Below are positions 34,415-45,615 of a stretch of DNA of 64,000 nucleotides, in pieces. The stretch is taken from contig LNAC01000001.1 of the NCBI GenBank assembly GCA_002007465.1, positions 9,759,548 through 9,823,547 on the forward strand. The letters are read 5' to 3'. A program made the translations under genes and the position numbers. The DNA comes from Ailurus styani. Taxonomy: Eukaryota > Chordata > Mammalia > Carnivora > Ailuridae. The notes below the pieces were generated by a model. The model had not been told where the DNA came from, ran no database searches, and saw only the letters and a program-made list of their open reading frames with translations. The stretch's first letter is position 1. Each line of letters opens with the position of its first letter.

Positions 34415-34611
34415 GGGTGCCTGGGTGGCTCAGTGGGTTAAAGCCTCTGCGTTCAGCTCAGGTCATGATCTCGGGGTCCTGGGATCGAGGCCCGCATCGG
34501 GCTCCCTGCTCGGCAAGGAGCCTGCCTCCTTCTCTCTCTCTGCCTGCCTCTTAGCCTGCTTGTGATCTCTCTCTCTCTCTCTGTGTCAAATAAATAAATA
34601 AAATCTTTAAA
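34415..34611 (+). mobile_element. Young Can-SINE, TCAAATAAA subtype
   Basis: GGGTGCCTGGGTGGCTCAGT head, full body, and CTGTGTCAAATAAATAAATA tail. A 17-bp duplication with one mismatch, AAAATATGCATGATTTT / AAAATATGCATAATTTT, lies at 34398-34414 and 34612-34628. Confidence 0.96.
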
Positions 34612-34879
34612 AAAATATGCATAATTTTGATGTTGGAACAATAAAAATTAAGAGACCAGAGAAAGTGAGCATGAGGAGCACAACCCCCAGGGTAATAGTT
34701 GAGCAAAGGCCACAGAAGCAGCTGGCGGCAGATGTAGGACTGGACTCAGGTTCTTCTGCTGTCCATATTGTCAAAGTCTGCCCCATTTCTGAAGTGGGCG
34801 GCGCTGGGTTGGTTGACTTCGATATATTCAACCACTGGACGTTCCTGCCTGAAGACCTGGTAATGAGGAAAACACTTAG

Positions 34880-35080
34880 TGCATGCCAGAGCTTGCTGTA
34901 AATGCGCCCTGTGCTTGAACTCTTTTAATTTTCACAATAGTCATGAAGCAATCACTATCATTATCCCCATGTTACAGATGGGGAAACTGAGGCAGAGAGC
35001 CATGAAGAAAATTGCCCTAAGTGACTCAGCGAGGTGGGGATCAAAGCCAGAATCATGAATGCAGGCGGAGGTGTTGTCAG
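34880..35080 (-). mobile_element. MIR SINE, antisense
   Basis: TTTTAATTTTCACAATAGTC, ATCATTATCCCCATGTTACA, GATGGGGAAACTGAGGCAGA, then TCAAAGCCAGAATCATG. Well-ordered antisense MIR. Confidence 0.8.
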
Positions 35081-36614
35081 AGCCTTTGCTGTAACCACCG
35101 CCCTGGGCTGCCAGGCTCCGCCAAACCCCTGGTTGTACTGAGTACCAAATCGAATACCTTCATCCTCAACCAGCCGCCCCCTTCCTGTCCCATTCCTCTG
35201 AATGGTTTTGTCACTGTCCTCCCTAGGGAGGGGTGGAAACTGGGGGTAAAACCTCCTGCCCCCTTCATCTACCAAAAACATAGCCAAGTCTTGTAGAAGT
35301 GACCTGCTCAGAGCTTTCCAGTTTGTTCTGTTCCTTTCCATCGCTGCAGCTGGTGCGGAGCTCTGCAGCTGGTTATATCTTTGGATCATCCAGCACTCCG
35401 GGGCGGGGGTGGGGGGGGACTTACCAGGCTCAGCCTTCCCCATCCCAATGGAGAGGCATTGCCCCCAAACCTGCGAGCGCCTCCTGCCCCACCTGCTGGC
35501 CTCCTCTCTGTCTTTCCCCCAATCCTTCCCATTTGGGGCGTAGACCTAACTGGCTTCATGGGGAACAACCCCTAGTGTTGATGTAAATACATACTCCACC
35601 AGCCATGCAGAAGCAAAAAGCCCTCCATGAAGCCTGGAGTCTATTTTTAACAAGCTCCCCAGGTATTTCAATAGGCAGATTGGTTTGGGGGTCACGTCTC
35701 GTTCACTGTCCCATCAGGACACCCTCTTTGGGACTCGGCCGCCCTGTGTGAGCCTGCACCAGGCAGCTTTTCCATCATTTATTCCAGCTGCTCCAAATCC
35801 TATACCTGGGTGGGGATGTACACGGAGATTGTCAACTGTTTGCGGCATTCAGCCAACGGGGGGCCTTTGCGGAGCTCGGGAGTTTCCAAGGACTCGTGAA
35901 TGAGTGTGGGGGGTGCCTGTCTGCTCCGACTAACTGATGTCTGCGAGCTCTCTAGGTCCTGGGAACGCGTGTGCTGAGCATAACCCCTTCTCAAGTGGTG
36001 TTTAGACATGGGTTTTGATCACTGTCTATGTTGTTTCTGCTCAGGGCCCAACTCCCTAAGTGGAAGAAAGAGTTTGTTTTAAATTCCATTACCGCAAAAT
36101 CGAGGAGAGTTGTATTCGTAGGCTCAGGATCTGCAAGGAGCAGAATTCTGATCTGTTAAGTCCTGCTTTGCACTCCTCACATTCTGGACTCGTGTCTGCC
36201 TGGGCTACTTGCTGCTGCTGGTGATCTCTCCACCCCCCACCCCACCCCACCCCAGGACACAGGTGTGAGTCTGACTCCCTGATACTTCCCCTTTCTCATG
36301 CCTCCCTTGTCACCTGTGAAGACATGGGCTTCACGACGCAGCTCTGAGACGCTCTCTGAGCCTCGGCACACATGGGACCCCTGCTCTCCTGTCTTCTCCT
36401 TCTATGTCGCATCTTCAGAGACAAACCCAGAGATAGGACCTCCTGCCTTCATGTGCCCCTTTCTCTGGGTAGAACAGACAGGACACCTGAAATCTGTCTA
36501 TCGCATTTTCTCACTTGTCTATTCAAGCAACTGAGATTCATCGAATGCCCAGGTCTTCTGACAGTCACATGACTTACTTTCTGCCTCAGAGAGTTCTTAA
36601 GTGAATGCAGTACT
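35081..36614. other. Unique GC-richer stretch with C/G runs
   Basis: No repeat or exon recognised. The frames at 34961-35443, 35299-35586 and 35386-35568 overlap on both strands without domains, as expected in GC-rich DNA. Confidence 0.45.
36233..36253 (-). other. G-quadruplex motif on minus strand
   Basis: C6-A-C4-A-C4-A-C4 on the plus strand, so the minus strand has four G-runs of at least four with single-base loops. Confidence 0.8.
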
Positions 36615-36628
36615 TCCCCTGCCTTTTT

Positions 36629-36752
36629 ATTTTTATTTTATTTTTAAAGTTCATTTATTTATTTTAAGTACTTACACCCAGTTTGGGGCTCGAACTCATG
36701 ACCTAGAGATCAAGAGTCTCATGCTCCTCTGACTGAGCCCCCCAGGCACCCC
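36629..36752 (-). mobile_element. Old, shortened Can-SINE
   Basis: T-rich tail, then AACTCATGACCTAGAGATCA and a diverged head (GACTGAGCCCCCCAGGCACC). Flanking sequence TCCCCTGCCTTTTT at 36615 and TCCCCTGGCTGTTT at 36753 is a weak duplication. The internal CT-rich part is missing. Confidence 0.85.
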
Positions 36753-36766
36753 TCCCCTGGCTGTTT

Positions 36767-37974
36767 AAACCCATGTTGCCTCCACTAAGTAAAATTTAAA
36801 AAAAACCTCATGTCCTCTTTTGTCATTGGTTGATGTAGAAAACAAATACGACTCTTGCGACTAAAAGCAAATCAAAGCCATGATAATTTTAGATTGTGTC
36901 CCAGCTTTAGATTAGTAGCCAACTGCTACTTCCCACCCCAGCCTTCCCACAGACTCCGCACAATGTGGGACGTTTCTGAGGGCGACAACCTGGATCGGTG
37001 TCCTCTTCTCCGTAGCACCCAGAACTACCAGGAACTGTCATGGCCAAGATGCCTACGCCTCTGCCAGCACGTGGCAGGCACTGGTCCGCGGTTGAGTGAG
37101 GACCGCTTCATTTTATAGCCTGCCTTTCCCTACCCAGACAGAGACCGGGTTGACATACACCCTTGGAATGGTGGGCTCACGTCTGTCCATTGCCTGTGGT
37201 CTTTGTTATGCTCCCTCTGTGGGTTCATCCCATCTCCCAGCTAGAGTTTGTGACCTTATTTTTCTCTCTCTTTTTCTTATGGAGCCCAGCACCATCCCCT
37301 GCACATGTTGGATGCCCAGTGCATATGTTAAGATGATTAGAAAGATAAAAATATAAGAATTGGTGCCAGAATGCCCCAAGATCCTGCTCAATGGGATTTT
37401 GGCTGCCTTCCTTTAAAACAACAGAAAGTATATTGTACCTTTTTCTTCCTAATCTTCCCATTTCCTTAGCCAGGAAAGGATGCAACATGTCTTTGGTGAG
37501 ACAGGTTTGGCCCTGTAATGCCCGTGGGGGGTGGCTCTCTTGCTGCTGTGATTTTGGACCCTGGGCCAAGACTACCTCATTGCTCTCCGGGACCTGGCTG
37601 CTAGAGCCTCCCCCGACTCCTTCAAAGGGAGAAGAGCTTTGGCTGCAGAGGGAGTCAGGGTTGACCTCATCTCCTTGGGCAGTGCTCAGTATATCCCTTT
37701 GGAGAGGGCTGCCCTTGACCTTGGCTGTGACTCCTGGCAAGACTTACTACACCTGGGCTGTCCATGTTCCAGGTGGCTCCCCATGGGTGAGGAAGGAAGA
37801 TAGGCTGGTCCAGCCAGGGCTCTAATAACTGATGCAAATTCTCCTTGGCTGCTATCTGCTGCTGAGTTTTAGGGCAATGAAACATCCAGTACTGAATACT
37901 GTTTTTGGAACTTTAGAAAAACCTCACCTGGTATCCAGGGCTGAGGCTGCTTATCTTAGTGACTGAGACCAGTA
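36767..37974. other. Unique stretch with a possible L2 tip
   Basis: No gene recognised. About 37285-37345 (CCCTGCACATGTTGGATGCC) resembles the 3' end of an L2 LINE. The 171-codon minus frame (37225-37740) has no domain and crosses that L2-like tip. Confidence 0.4.
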
Positions 37975-38180
37975 ACAGCTAGCACTGGTTACGAGAACGC
38001 TCAGTGTGCATTATGTACCAGTTACTATATCATTTAATTTTAATAATCCTTTGAGACAGATATTACTGTGCCCATTGTACCACACAGGAACCTGAAGCTC
38101 AAATGTGGGGCCCTCCCCCTTGAGCCATATCCCTGGTAAGCAGCCAAGCTAGGATTTGAACCCATGTCAGCGTGACTCTA
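37975..38180 (-). mobile_element. MIR SINE, antisense
   Basis: GCATTATGTACCAGTTACTA, ATCATTTAATTTTAATAATC, TTTGAGACAGATATTACTGT, GCTAGGATTTGAACCCATGT in antisense MIR order. Confidence 0.75.
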
Positions 38181-38689
38181 GAGATCTTGCTCTTTTCCGA
38201 ATATTTGCCTACAAAGCCAATGAACGCTGTAAAAATATCACAGAAAGAATACTTAACCCATGGAAAAGCAAATGCCTCAGCTGCACAGAAACAAAATTTA
38301 TTGCTAGCCAATTGATAGATGAGTTACAAATCAGATTGTATTTTCCATAAAGCATTTCCTAAAGGAGTTCTATGTGGCAATGATGTTAGCAAAGTATGAA
38401 TTATTTTAGTACTTGAGAGTTATTAAACTACTTGTCATTAAAAATAATGACTTATCAGACTTTCTTCTAATTCAGACTGGCAGTTTCCTGGAAATAAACT
38501 GAGCTAGCATTTACTATCGCTAATTCATTGGGCCACGAAAACAATCAGTTTGGCTTGCCAATACTCTAACTTAGTCCTGGCTCTATTTATCAAATATGCT
38601 GATGGTTGTAGCTCCCCCCACCCCCCTCATCAGAATGGATCTAGGCCCCTTCCAGCTTGATCTCATCCACTGCTTTACTAAGCTTTTGT

Positions 38690-38752
38690 CTAGGACATGC
38701 CTGGCACCGAGTATGGGCTCAATGAATATTTGCTGAATAAATGAAGCAGTGT
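38690..38752 (+). mobile_element. L2/MIR-type 3' tip
   Basis: ACATGCCTGGCACCGAGTAT, GGGCTCAATGAATATTTGCT, GAATAAATGAA is the shared 3' end of L2 and MIR3 elements. Too short to assign the family. Confidence 0.6.
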
Positions 38753-39114
38753 GCTCAGTTGTGGCATTAATCAAAATGCTGAGCAGGACAGGGCAGAAAT
38801 GCACAGCTCAGTGTGTCTTGGGTCCCCGCCACATCCACCCATGAGCTTTGCCACAGTCCCCAGTGGTTGCTTTACCCCGAAACACAGCTCTTTTACCTCC
38901 ATCCTTTCTTCTTGGTTAAGGTCCAGGACAAAATTGTCACCTTTAAAAAACCTTTTAAATCACCCTGTCTTGTCTGTCTTGTTTTGTCTCTTTGTCTTCT
39001 GCGTGTTCTCTGTCCCCCTGTCTTCCGCTCTCCTTCTTCTCTCGTCATCCCATAAATCTTTCTTCCCAGCACTACTGTGGGCCCTTTCTCTTCTCTCTGT
39101 TCTCACCCCACTCT

Positions 39115-39560
39115 GGGCTCTGACCCATTCACATGACTTCTGGGACCACAACTAGAGTGATGGCTCCCAAATCCATCTCTCTTCTGAGTTTTGGGAACAT
39201 ACATCCCACCACGTGCGTCCTGAACATCTTCTCTGCATTGGAAAGCTCTGTAGAAGGAACATTTCCAAAGTCAACTTCTCAATTGTCCCCACCCCAAACT
39301 TCAGCTGCCTTTTGTATCTTCTAGGTTGTGTCAGTGGTGTCACAAAATCTAATCTAGAAACTTCATAGTTGTTCAGCATACCTTTTTCTCCTTCTCTGCT
39401 CTCCCATCACCATCTAGTTCATCTTGAAATCCTGGAGATTCAATCCCAGAAATGTCACACAAAGGCAGCCTTTGTCTCCTTGGATTCTGCCCCTTGTCCT
39501 CATCCTAACAGGCTACCAGACAGGGACATCACGTGACAGCAGAGTGGGCCTGTTTCCTCC
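39115..39560 (+). mobile_element. L2 LINE internal fragment
   Basis: GAGTGATGGCTCCCAAATCC, CCTGAACATCTTCTCTGC and the following C-rich text match the sense L2 coding region in order, strongly diverged. The 3' part resumes at about 40130, so both may derive from one element. Confidence 0.6.
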
Positions 39561-40129
39561 CGACAGAAGGCAGCCAGTGGTTGACTTTGTTTCTCCTCCA
39601 ATCTTGTTAGTGATCAAAGGAGCTCTTGCATTGCATGTTCTGTGAGTGACCTGTGAAGACGTGGGCTGCGCCAGGCTTCCAACTGCACAGAAACCTTAAA
39701 ACAGACTGAGACACTGAAGCAGGTTAGCATTCTTGGGCTGGCTTCTAGCCTCCCATCCATGGTGTGGTCCTCAGGCCATGTCCATAAGCATTGTAGCCAG
39801 AGGAGGGTACCAGAGATGCCCACAGTCTGTTGCATGGAACCTGAGCCCTTATCTCTGGTTTGTGAAAATGGTCTTCCTGATGTAGCATTGTTTCTTTTTG
39901 GTTAAAGCATATATTGCCGGTAGGTGTTCATGTTTTGTGAGAAATTGTGTCTAAGGTAGTGTGTATATGTGAGTGTGAGTGTGTGTGCTTGAATCAGCAA
40001 ATTCATAATGAGGAAAATCTAACCCACGTGACCTAGAAGAGAGACCAAGTCAAAGTAAGACCAGGATTTAATCTTATAGTGAAACCCAGGAGAGAATACT
40101 CGTGCCTTTAAAGAGGAACCACTGAAAAC
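39561..40129. other. Unclassified stretch between L2 pieces
   Basis: No clear repeat or exon. A degenerate GT run lies at 39959-39990. Confidence 0.4.
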
Positions 40130-40430
40130 AGTCATTTCTCTGCTTAAAAATTCCAGTTCCCTCCCTGTCATCTACAGGACTGAGTCTGACCTTTTGTCTT
40201 GGGATCCAACCATCTGACGTTGGACCCTGGCCCCTTCTCCAGCCTGACCTCCAGCTCTTTCACCTCCTGTAACCACGCTTTGTCTTCAGACAGGGAATGG
40301 CTTTCAGAACTTCGCGCCGTGTTGCATGTCACATCCTGTCCTTTGAACACCTTGCCCATCTTTCCCACCTCCTTGTTCAACTTTGCTCAGTTATCGGCCC
40401 TGCTGTGGATTTCCCCTGGTTCCCTGTCAG
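40130..40430 (+). mobile_element. L2 LINE 3' fragment
   Basis: TCTGCTTAAAAATTCCAGTT, CTCCCTGTCATCTACAGGAC, CTGGCCCCTTCTCCAGCCTG, ACCTCCAGCTC, GAACACCTTGCCCATC follow the sense L2 order. No reading frame survives. Confidence 0.75.
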
Positions 40431-40432
40431 AT

Positions 40433-40557
40433 AAAATATAAGATGCCTAGTTAAATCTGAATTTCAGATACACAACAAATAATTTTTCAGTATATGTCCC
40501 AAATATTTTAGTCATTGTTTATCTGGCATTCAAAATGAACTATGTGTCCTGTATTTT
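40433..40557. repeat. Palindromic MER-type element
   Basis: Two arms of about 43-48 bases (40433-40480 and 40515-40557) are imperfect reverse complements: AAAATATAAGATGCCTAGTT against the complement of AACTATGTGTCCTGTATTTT. A short AT-rich loop separates them. It resembles a non-autonomous DNA-transposon hairpin family; the name is not certain. A T-run follows. Confidence 0.75.
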
Positions 40558-40819
40558 TTTTTTTTTTGGCTGTCTCTGGTACCCCTACTTCTGACATTCC
40601 TCCCGCCTCAATATTCCCACAGAACACTGTACACAAATCTCTTAGAGCTCTTCTTATATTGTGGCTGTTTCCAGCTGTCTTCCCTACCAGGATACATGTC
40701 CCTGCACCATGAACTGTGACCGTGTGCTCACTCACTCAGTGTTTTTCAGTCTTGCCCCATCTGCCAAGCACTGTGCTGGGTGTGGGGTATGAAGATTAGT
40801 AAGATCAGGGACCTGCACT

Positions 40820-41021
40820 AGAGCACAGCAAACTACAGCCCTGGGCCAGATCCAGCACACTGACTGTTCCGTGCATGCCACGGACACTGTTATGCTCACT
40901 CATTTATGCATTGTCTGTGGCCGCTTTCACGCTACAACAGCAAAGCATGTGGCCTCTTGGCCCACAAAGCCTCAAATATTTACTATCTGGCCCCTTACGG
41001 AAAAAATTTACCAACCCGTGG
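40820..41021 (+). mobile_element. MER20 DNA transposon fossil (hAT-Charlie)
   Basis: CAGCAAACTACAGCCCTGGG, CATTTATGCATTGTCTGTGG, CCGCTTTCACGCTACAACAG, AATATTTACTATCTGGCCCC and TTTACCAACCC match MER20 from end to end. Non-autonomous hAT element. Confidence 0.88.
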
Positions 41022-41107
41022 TCTAGAGGATCTTACAGTCTAGAGGAGACAGACGTAAACAAATAAAAGCAAATTCATCTTTCATCTCTGCAGCCTTGTA
41101 TATACCG

Positions 41108-41246
41108 ATGTGTGGTCTGGAGACCACCTATCTGAGAACCTCCTGGAGCTTCACCCTGCAGATCCTGATTTCTGAGCCCAGAAAGTCTGCCCTTAAACAA
41201 GCTTTCCAGATGCTTCTTCACATCGAAGTCTGAGCACCACTGTGCT
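41108..41246 (-). mobile_element. MER-type hAT fossil
   Basis: GTGTGGTCTGGAGACCACCT, CCTGATTTCTGAGCCCAGAA, ACAAGCTTTCCAGATGCTTC, GTCTGAGCACCACTGTG reflects a short non-autonomous hAT element ending in a GAGAACCACTG-like terminus. Family name uncertain. Confidence 0.6.
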
Positions 41247-42839
41247 AGTGTGAGCCATCCTGTCTGGTGCCTACACAGCCCTGATATATGAATGGATAGG
41301 AAGTGTCTGTTCATTGATTGTTTCTCAATTCTCTTTTTCAAAAAAAGCCCCTGGTGGTGTTTGCTACATAAAGTCATAATTTTAACATTGAACCCTGTGA
41401 GTGGACTTAGCAAAATCAATCACCAGTCCAGGCACAGTGCTCCTGGCTTCTTCCAGAGACTATTCCCAAGTGACTTGAACACTGTCTTCCTTATCCTGAG
41501 GGAGCCAACAGCCGCTGCCTGCTGCTCCTGAGCCACAGGATCAGCCCGACCCATTAGCGTGGACGCCTGGCTGTCCTCGACCTCAGTCAGGATCCACTGC
41601 CGCGGCCAACCAACCAGCATCAAAATAAGCTGACTGGTGCCTTCATGTCCCCAAGCCCGGCAAGTGCTCTCTCCTCGTGGCGTGATGTGATGGGGCGACA
41701 GAAAATAAATAAGAGCAAATTCAACCCATTAGTATTTGGAAGGCAAATGCTTCCTAGTGAAAATAAAGTCTGTGACTATATGTTGAGACAGATGTTCACA
41801 CTTGCTCCCCTTGTCAGAGGACTTAAGAAAATAAATTGCTGATAAGAGAGCCAGCCACGGGCATTCCTGGGGCCTGCGTGTTCCTGGCTCTTCAGGCCCT
41901 TGTGGACAGCGTTTGGGGCACAAGGGGAATCAAATATCAAAATCATTTTCCCGGCAATTCTACCTAAATTACCTCGTTATAGCCAAATCAGCTGGGGCAA
42001 GAGGCATTTTTTAAAAGCTGGGTTATCTGTATAGTTAGTTACTTGAATGGCCCCCTTTATTTCTCCTATGAGGATCCAGTCTAAATGTTCTGTTGCTGTG
42101 TTGGCAAGAGCGGAGGTATTTGGACTACACCTTATATGGATGGCAATGAACTCAAGCAGTTTGCACTTGTTTCTGTGTTTGGGTTTACGTGCTGCCCCAC
42201 GAAGGCAGTGAATGGCAGTCATCCCGAGGTAATTGAAATGTCTGGGCTTCTCTGGAGACCACCAACTCTGCTGTGATAGACATCAATTTTTCTTCTCCAT
42301 TCCTCTTATTTGATGCATGAAGTTGTTGGTTGTAGACATGTTTCTGTGAGTGACTGTTAAGACCTGTGTTAAATGAAATGCCATTGCATGAGCAATTTGG
42401 CTTTTAGGTATTTAAGTAAATGAGAACTACTCTCTCTCTCTGGCAAAATTAGGAGAACCCCTCCCCCCCAGTATCACTGGATTTATGATCTTTGCATCTT
42501 TTAAAAACTCCAAACAACATAGGTAATCCTGTACTTGATGATTTCTTTGATTAATATATTCCATGTTTGTTACATTTATTATATTCCAAGCAGTTTATGC
42601 TAGTCTACATCTTATACATGATCTTATTTGACATAAAATCTCTTCTACACCTAATTATTATGTTTTCATATTGAAATGCCCACCATGATTTTTTTCTTTT
42701 ATATATATTCTTAATGACTCAATGTTTTTCTGTGGGCTTCGGTCACTTACAGAAATACACTAGGGAGGGAAACCTGGATTAAAAATGGTCTTGCCACATT
42801 TTGTAGAAAGGGTCCTTAGCACTGGTTACTAATTGTACC
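41247..42839. other. Unique non-coding stretch
   Basis: No recognised repeat or exon across 1.6 kb. Unusually repeat-poor, together with the block that follows. Confidence 0.45.
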
Positions 42840-43790
42840 AGCATGGGGCTTATTAGGCAGTTAAAGCCCTATGTAGATAAATTTTTAAAGGAGGCCAAAT
42901 AAATTTTATTTGCAAGTCTGAAGTTTACCAAGAAAAAAAAAAATGAATCCTCGCTTATGTAATCATGACGAGAAGGCATCAGGTGTTGTTATACATCTCG
43001 AACACAAAGTACACATAAAAAGCAAGTCCCCCACCATTCAGCTGTTTTTTATTAATAAACCTCCATCCATCATAAATTGCTGGAAAAGCTGGCCAGATGT
43101 TTGAAACTCACCCACTTGTCACCTAGGTCATTCTTGCAGGAGTACAATTTAGTTAATTTCGCTACTACAGTAGCTTGATATAATTAAAGACTCAGTAGTA
43201 GGGTGTGTTTTAAATGCTATTAAGTCATTAAGGGTTTTTAGGGGACCAGGAATGTGCCTTCATTGTAGTAAAGAGGGCAACATTTTCTCAACACAAAGAA
43301 GCCAATGATCCGTATTTTAAAAAGCAGGAGTTAAAGTACCTAGCGATGAAATAAGATTCTCAGACATCAATTATGGAAATCAATAAGGAACGCTACAACA
43401 TACCCTGAGCTTTCTTTGCCTTTTCTTGATGGAAGGAGAGACCACAGCAGAGCCAACAAGACTGTGCTTGCTTTAATCAAAGCAATAAATTCTCTATGTC
43501 AGAACTGCATTTTTAAAGAAGCTCTAAAATTTCTTTTTGGTGCCGAAGCCTGTTTCTAAGACCAATTTACCTAATTCCCGAGAACAATAAAGGCACAATA
43601 AAGGATTTTTCCTGCTGAACCAGTTTAAAATAACATATAGAAATTGCTCTACAAATCTTTCAGCAGCTCAGTCCTGCGAACAAAAATAGGAGGCAGTTGG
43701 GGGAAGGCAGGGGTGGAATGAGAATCTACATGCAACCAGTCGCTAAAAAAACACAAAAATCGTTGTGGCAACAGAGTGTATTTAAATGGG
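42840..43790. other. Repeat-free AT-rich block, best conserved non-coding candidate
   Basis: Nearly 1 kb with no transposon. Motifs seen include CAGCTGTTTTTTATTAATAAACC-type (an E-box beside a homeodomain core), AGTTAATTTCGCTACTACAG, TTTGAAACTCACC, AATCAAAGCAATAAA and paired CACAATAAAGG near 43590. Dense factor-binding-like cores, no reading frame and no repeats fit a developmental enhancer. Conservation and activity are inferred. Confidence 0.4.
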
Positions 43791-45160
43791 TTGAGTGGAT
43801 CGGAAAGGGAATCGTTCTGAACCTACTTTCCTGAGGTGAGGCCAAAAATAGCCATGACCATGATGACTTGTACCCTGCAGTGCTGGTCTGACGTCACCCC
43901 AGGAATATGCCCAGCCCCTGGACCGGCCCTCGGTTCTCTTGGGCCCTTTCAACAAGCCCTGTGGGAGACCACTCCAGGATGTGCTGGAAGACCTTCCATG
44001 TCCTCCATCATTGCTTATGTACATCTGGTTTTACTATGTCAGTACTGCGGCAGTCAACAATCTGATTGAGAGACAAGTCTCATGAGTCAGGATACTGGCC
44101 TCAGAGCTCCCCACTCCCTCCGTTCTGGTACCTAGGAGAGAACAGACCCTGAAAGAAGGTGTTGAGGGAACCCCAGAATTGCCACCCACATGCTGTAATG
44201 AGATACTGAAGAGAGATGACAAGTAGGGTGATGGTCAGAAAGAGTTAAGGTGGCTCTGTGTGGGGGTTGCATGATGCCAACCTGGGCTGGGTCCACAAAG
44301 CTCTTACTTTGCCCAGATCTGGAATGTTCCAGGCACTTTGAGGGAGCCCAGGGTAGGGGGAAGAAAGATCCAAAAGGAAGTCACAAAACTACGATGAAGG
44401 GTTCAAGAGTGAGAGGGTCATGCACATTCAAGGTCAAGAATGTGTAGTAGGACTTGGCCAAAGGCTGGCTTATGGTCACTGCCCACAGGGAGATAGCTGA
44501 AGGGCCCAGACCGTTTGGTTTGGGCCTAGGGATGGTGATCAAGACCATGAATGATACCATCAGGCCCGGGAGACTTCAGGATAGCAATCCCCACATGTAC
44601 CTAAAGGAAAATCCAACTGGACCCTGGACTAGTTTCTGCACAACAAGGAAATCTTGTCCCATGGGTACTCGGCCTAGGGTTAAACCCCTTCTTGGACATG
44701 CCTGTTTGGAACTGTTACGAGGAAGTGCAGCCTGATCTAATTGGAACCTCGATTCCTGACTTGATCCAATTAGCATGCCTGGTTTGCTGAGGTCCTTTGG
44801 GGACTAGAAAGGATTCTAGTGACCAGCGGCAATGGAAAGTTCCTGTTTTGAGCTGGAAGGAAACCAGATGTTGAGTATGCGACTGACTGTCAGTGTTGAT
44901 CCCAGTTCATATGAGGATGGCTCCTTGCAGATGTGTGGGCTAATCAAAGCCAACTGGCTGTCTGGTTTTAAATGGGTCTGGACCTCTTGCCTAGTCCCCA
45001 GCCCCCACCATAGATGATTCAGCCTTTAAGCACTTTAATGGTGGCTTAACTTAAGGATTCTTCCATCTTTTCCTGAGCACCTTCTAGGCGTCAGATATTG
45101 GGGTTACATACAAGGCAGGCTTCTCCTTAATAAGGGCTTCAAGGCCACATGCATCATCGG
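43791..45160. other. Unique non-coding stretch
   Basis: No repeat or exon recognised. Frames at 43782-44024, 44250-44447 and 44454-44735 have no domain. A 9-bp inverted repeat, CTAATTGGA / TCCAATTAG, lies at 44737-44745 and 44765-44773. Confidence 0.45.
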
Positions 45161-45164
45161 GCTT

Positions 45165-45475
45165 TGGCCTGCCTCAACCTCCTTGTGCCACCCTACCCCT
45201 TTTGGGCTATCATCACACTGGCTGTAGGGCCTTTGGACATGCTGCCCCTCTTCTTAGAATGTTCGTCCTCTTGCTCATCACACAGCTGCACCTGCACCAT
45301 CTTTCAGGCGACAAATGCCTTTCCTGACCACTGTTCCTGGAGTTGACTCCCTACCCAGTGACCCAACAGACAGCCACAGTAATAGTAACTCTTACATCTT
45401 GACTTTATTCACCCTATTGTTTTCTTCACAGCTTTTACCACGATTTATAATCATTCTGTTACGTTTGTTTGCCCA
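45165..45475 (+). mobile_element. L2 LINE 3' fragment
   Basis: TGTAGGGCCTTTGGACATGC, TGCCCCTCTTCTTAGAATGT, GACAAATGCCTTTCCTGACC and CACAGCTTTTACCACGATTT follow the sense L2 3' region. Diverged and non-coding. Confidence 0.8.
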
Positions 45476-45479
45476 GGAG

Positions 45480-45615
45480 AGCATGTTGGTTAGAAGTGTG
45501 AGCTCTGCGGTCAGACTGCTTGGGTTCAAATTTCAACTCTGCTACTCCCTGGTTCTGTGTCACAACCTCAATGCCTTGGTTTTTAGTAAAATGGAAATTA
45601 TAATAATACCCAATA
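45480..45615 (+). mobile_element. MIR SINE fragment
   Basis: AGCATGTTGGTTAGAAGTGT, GAGCTCTGCGGTCAGACTGC, TTGGGTTCAAATTTCAACTC, then TAAAATGGAAATTATAATAA: sense MIR 5' end and core, immediately after the L2. Confidence 0.85.
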
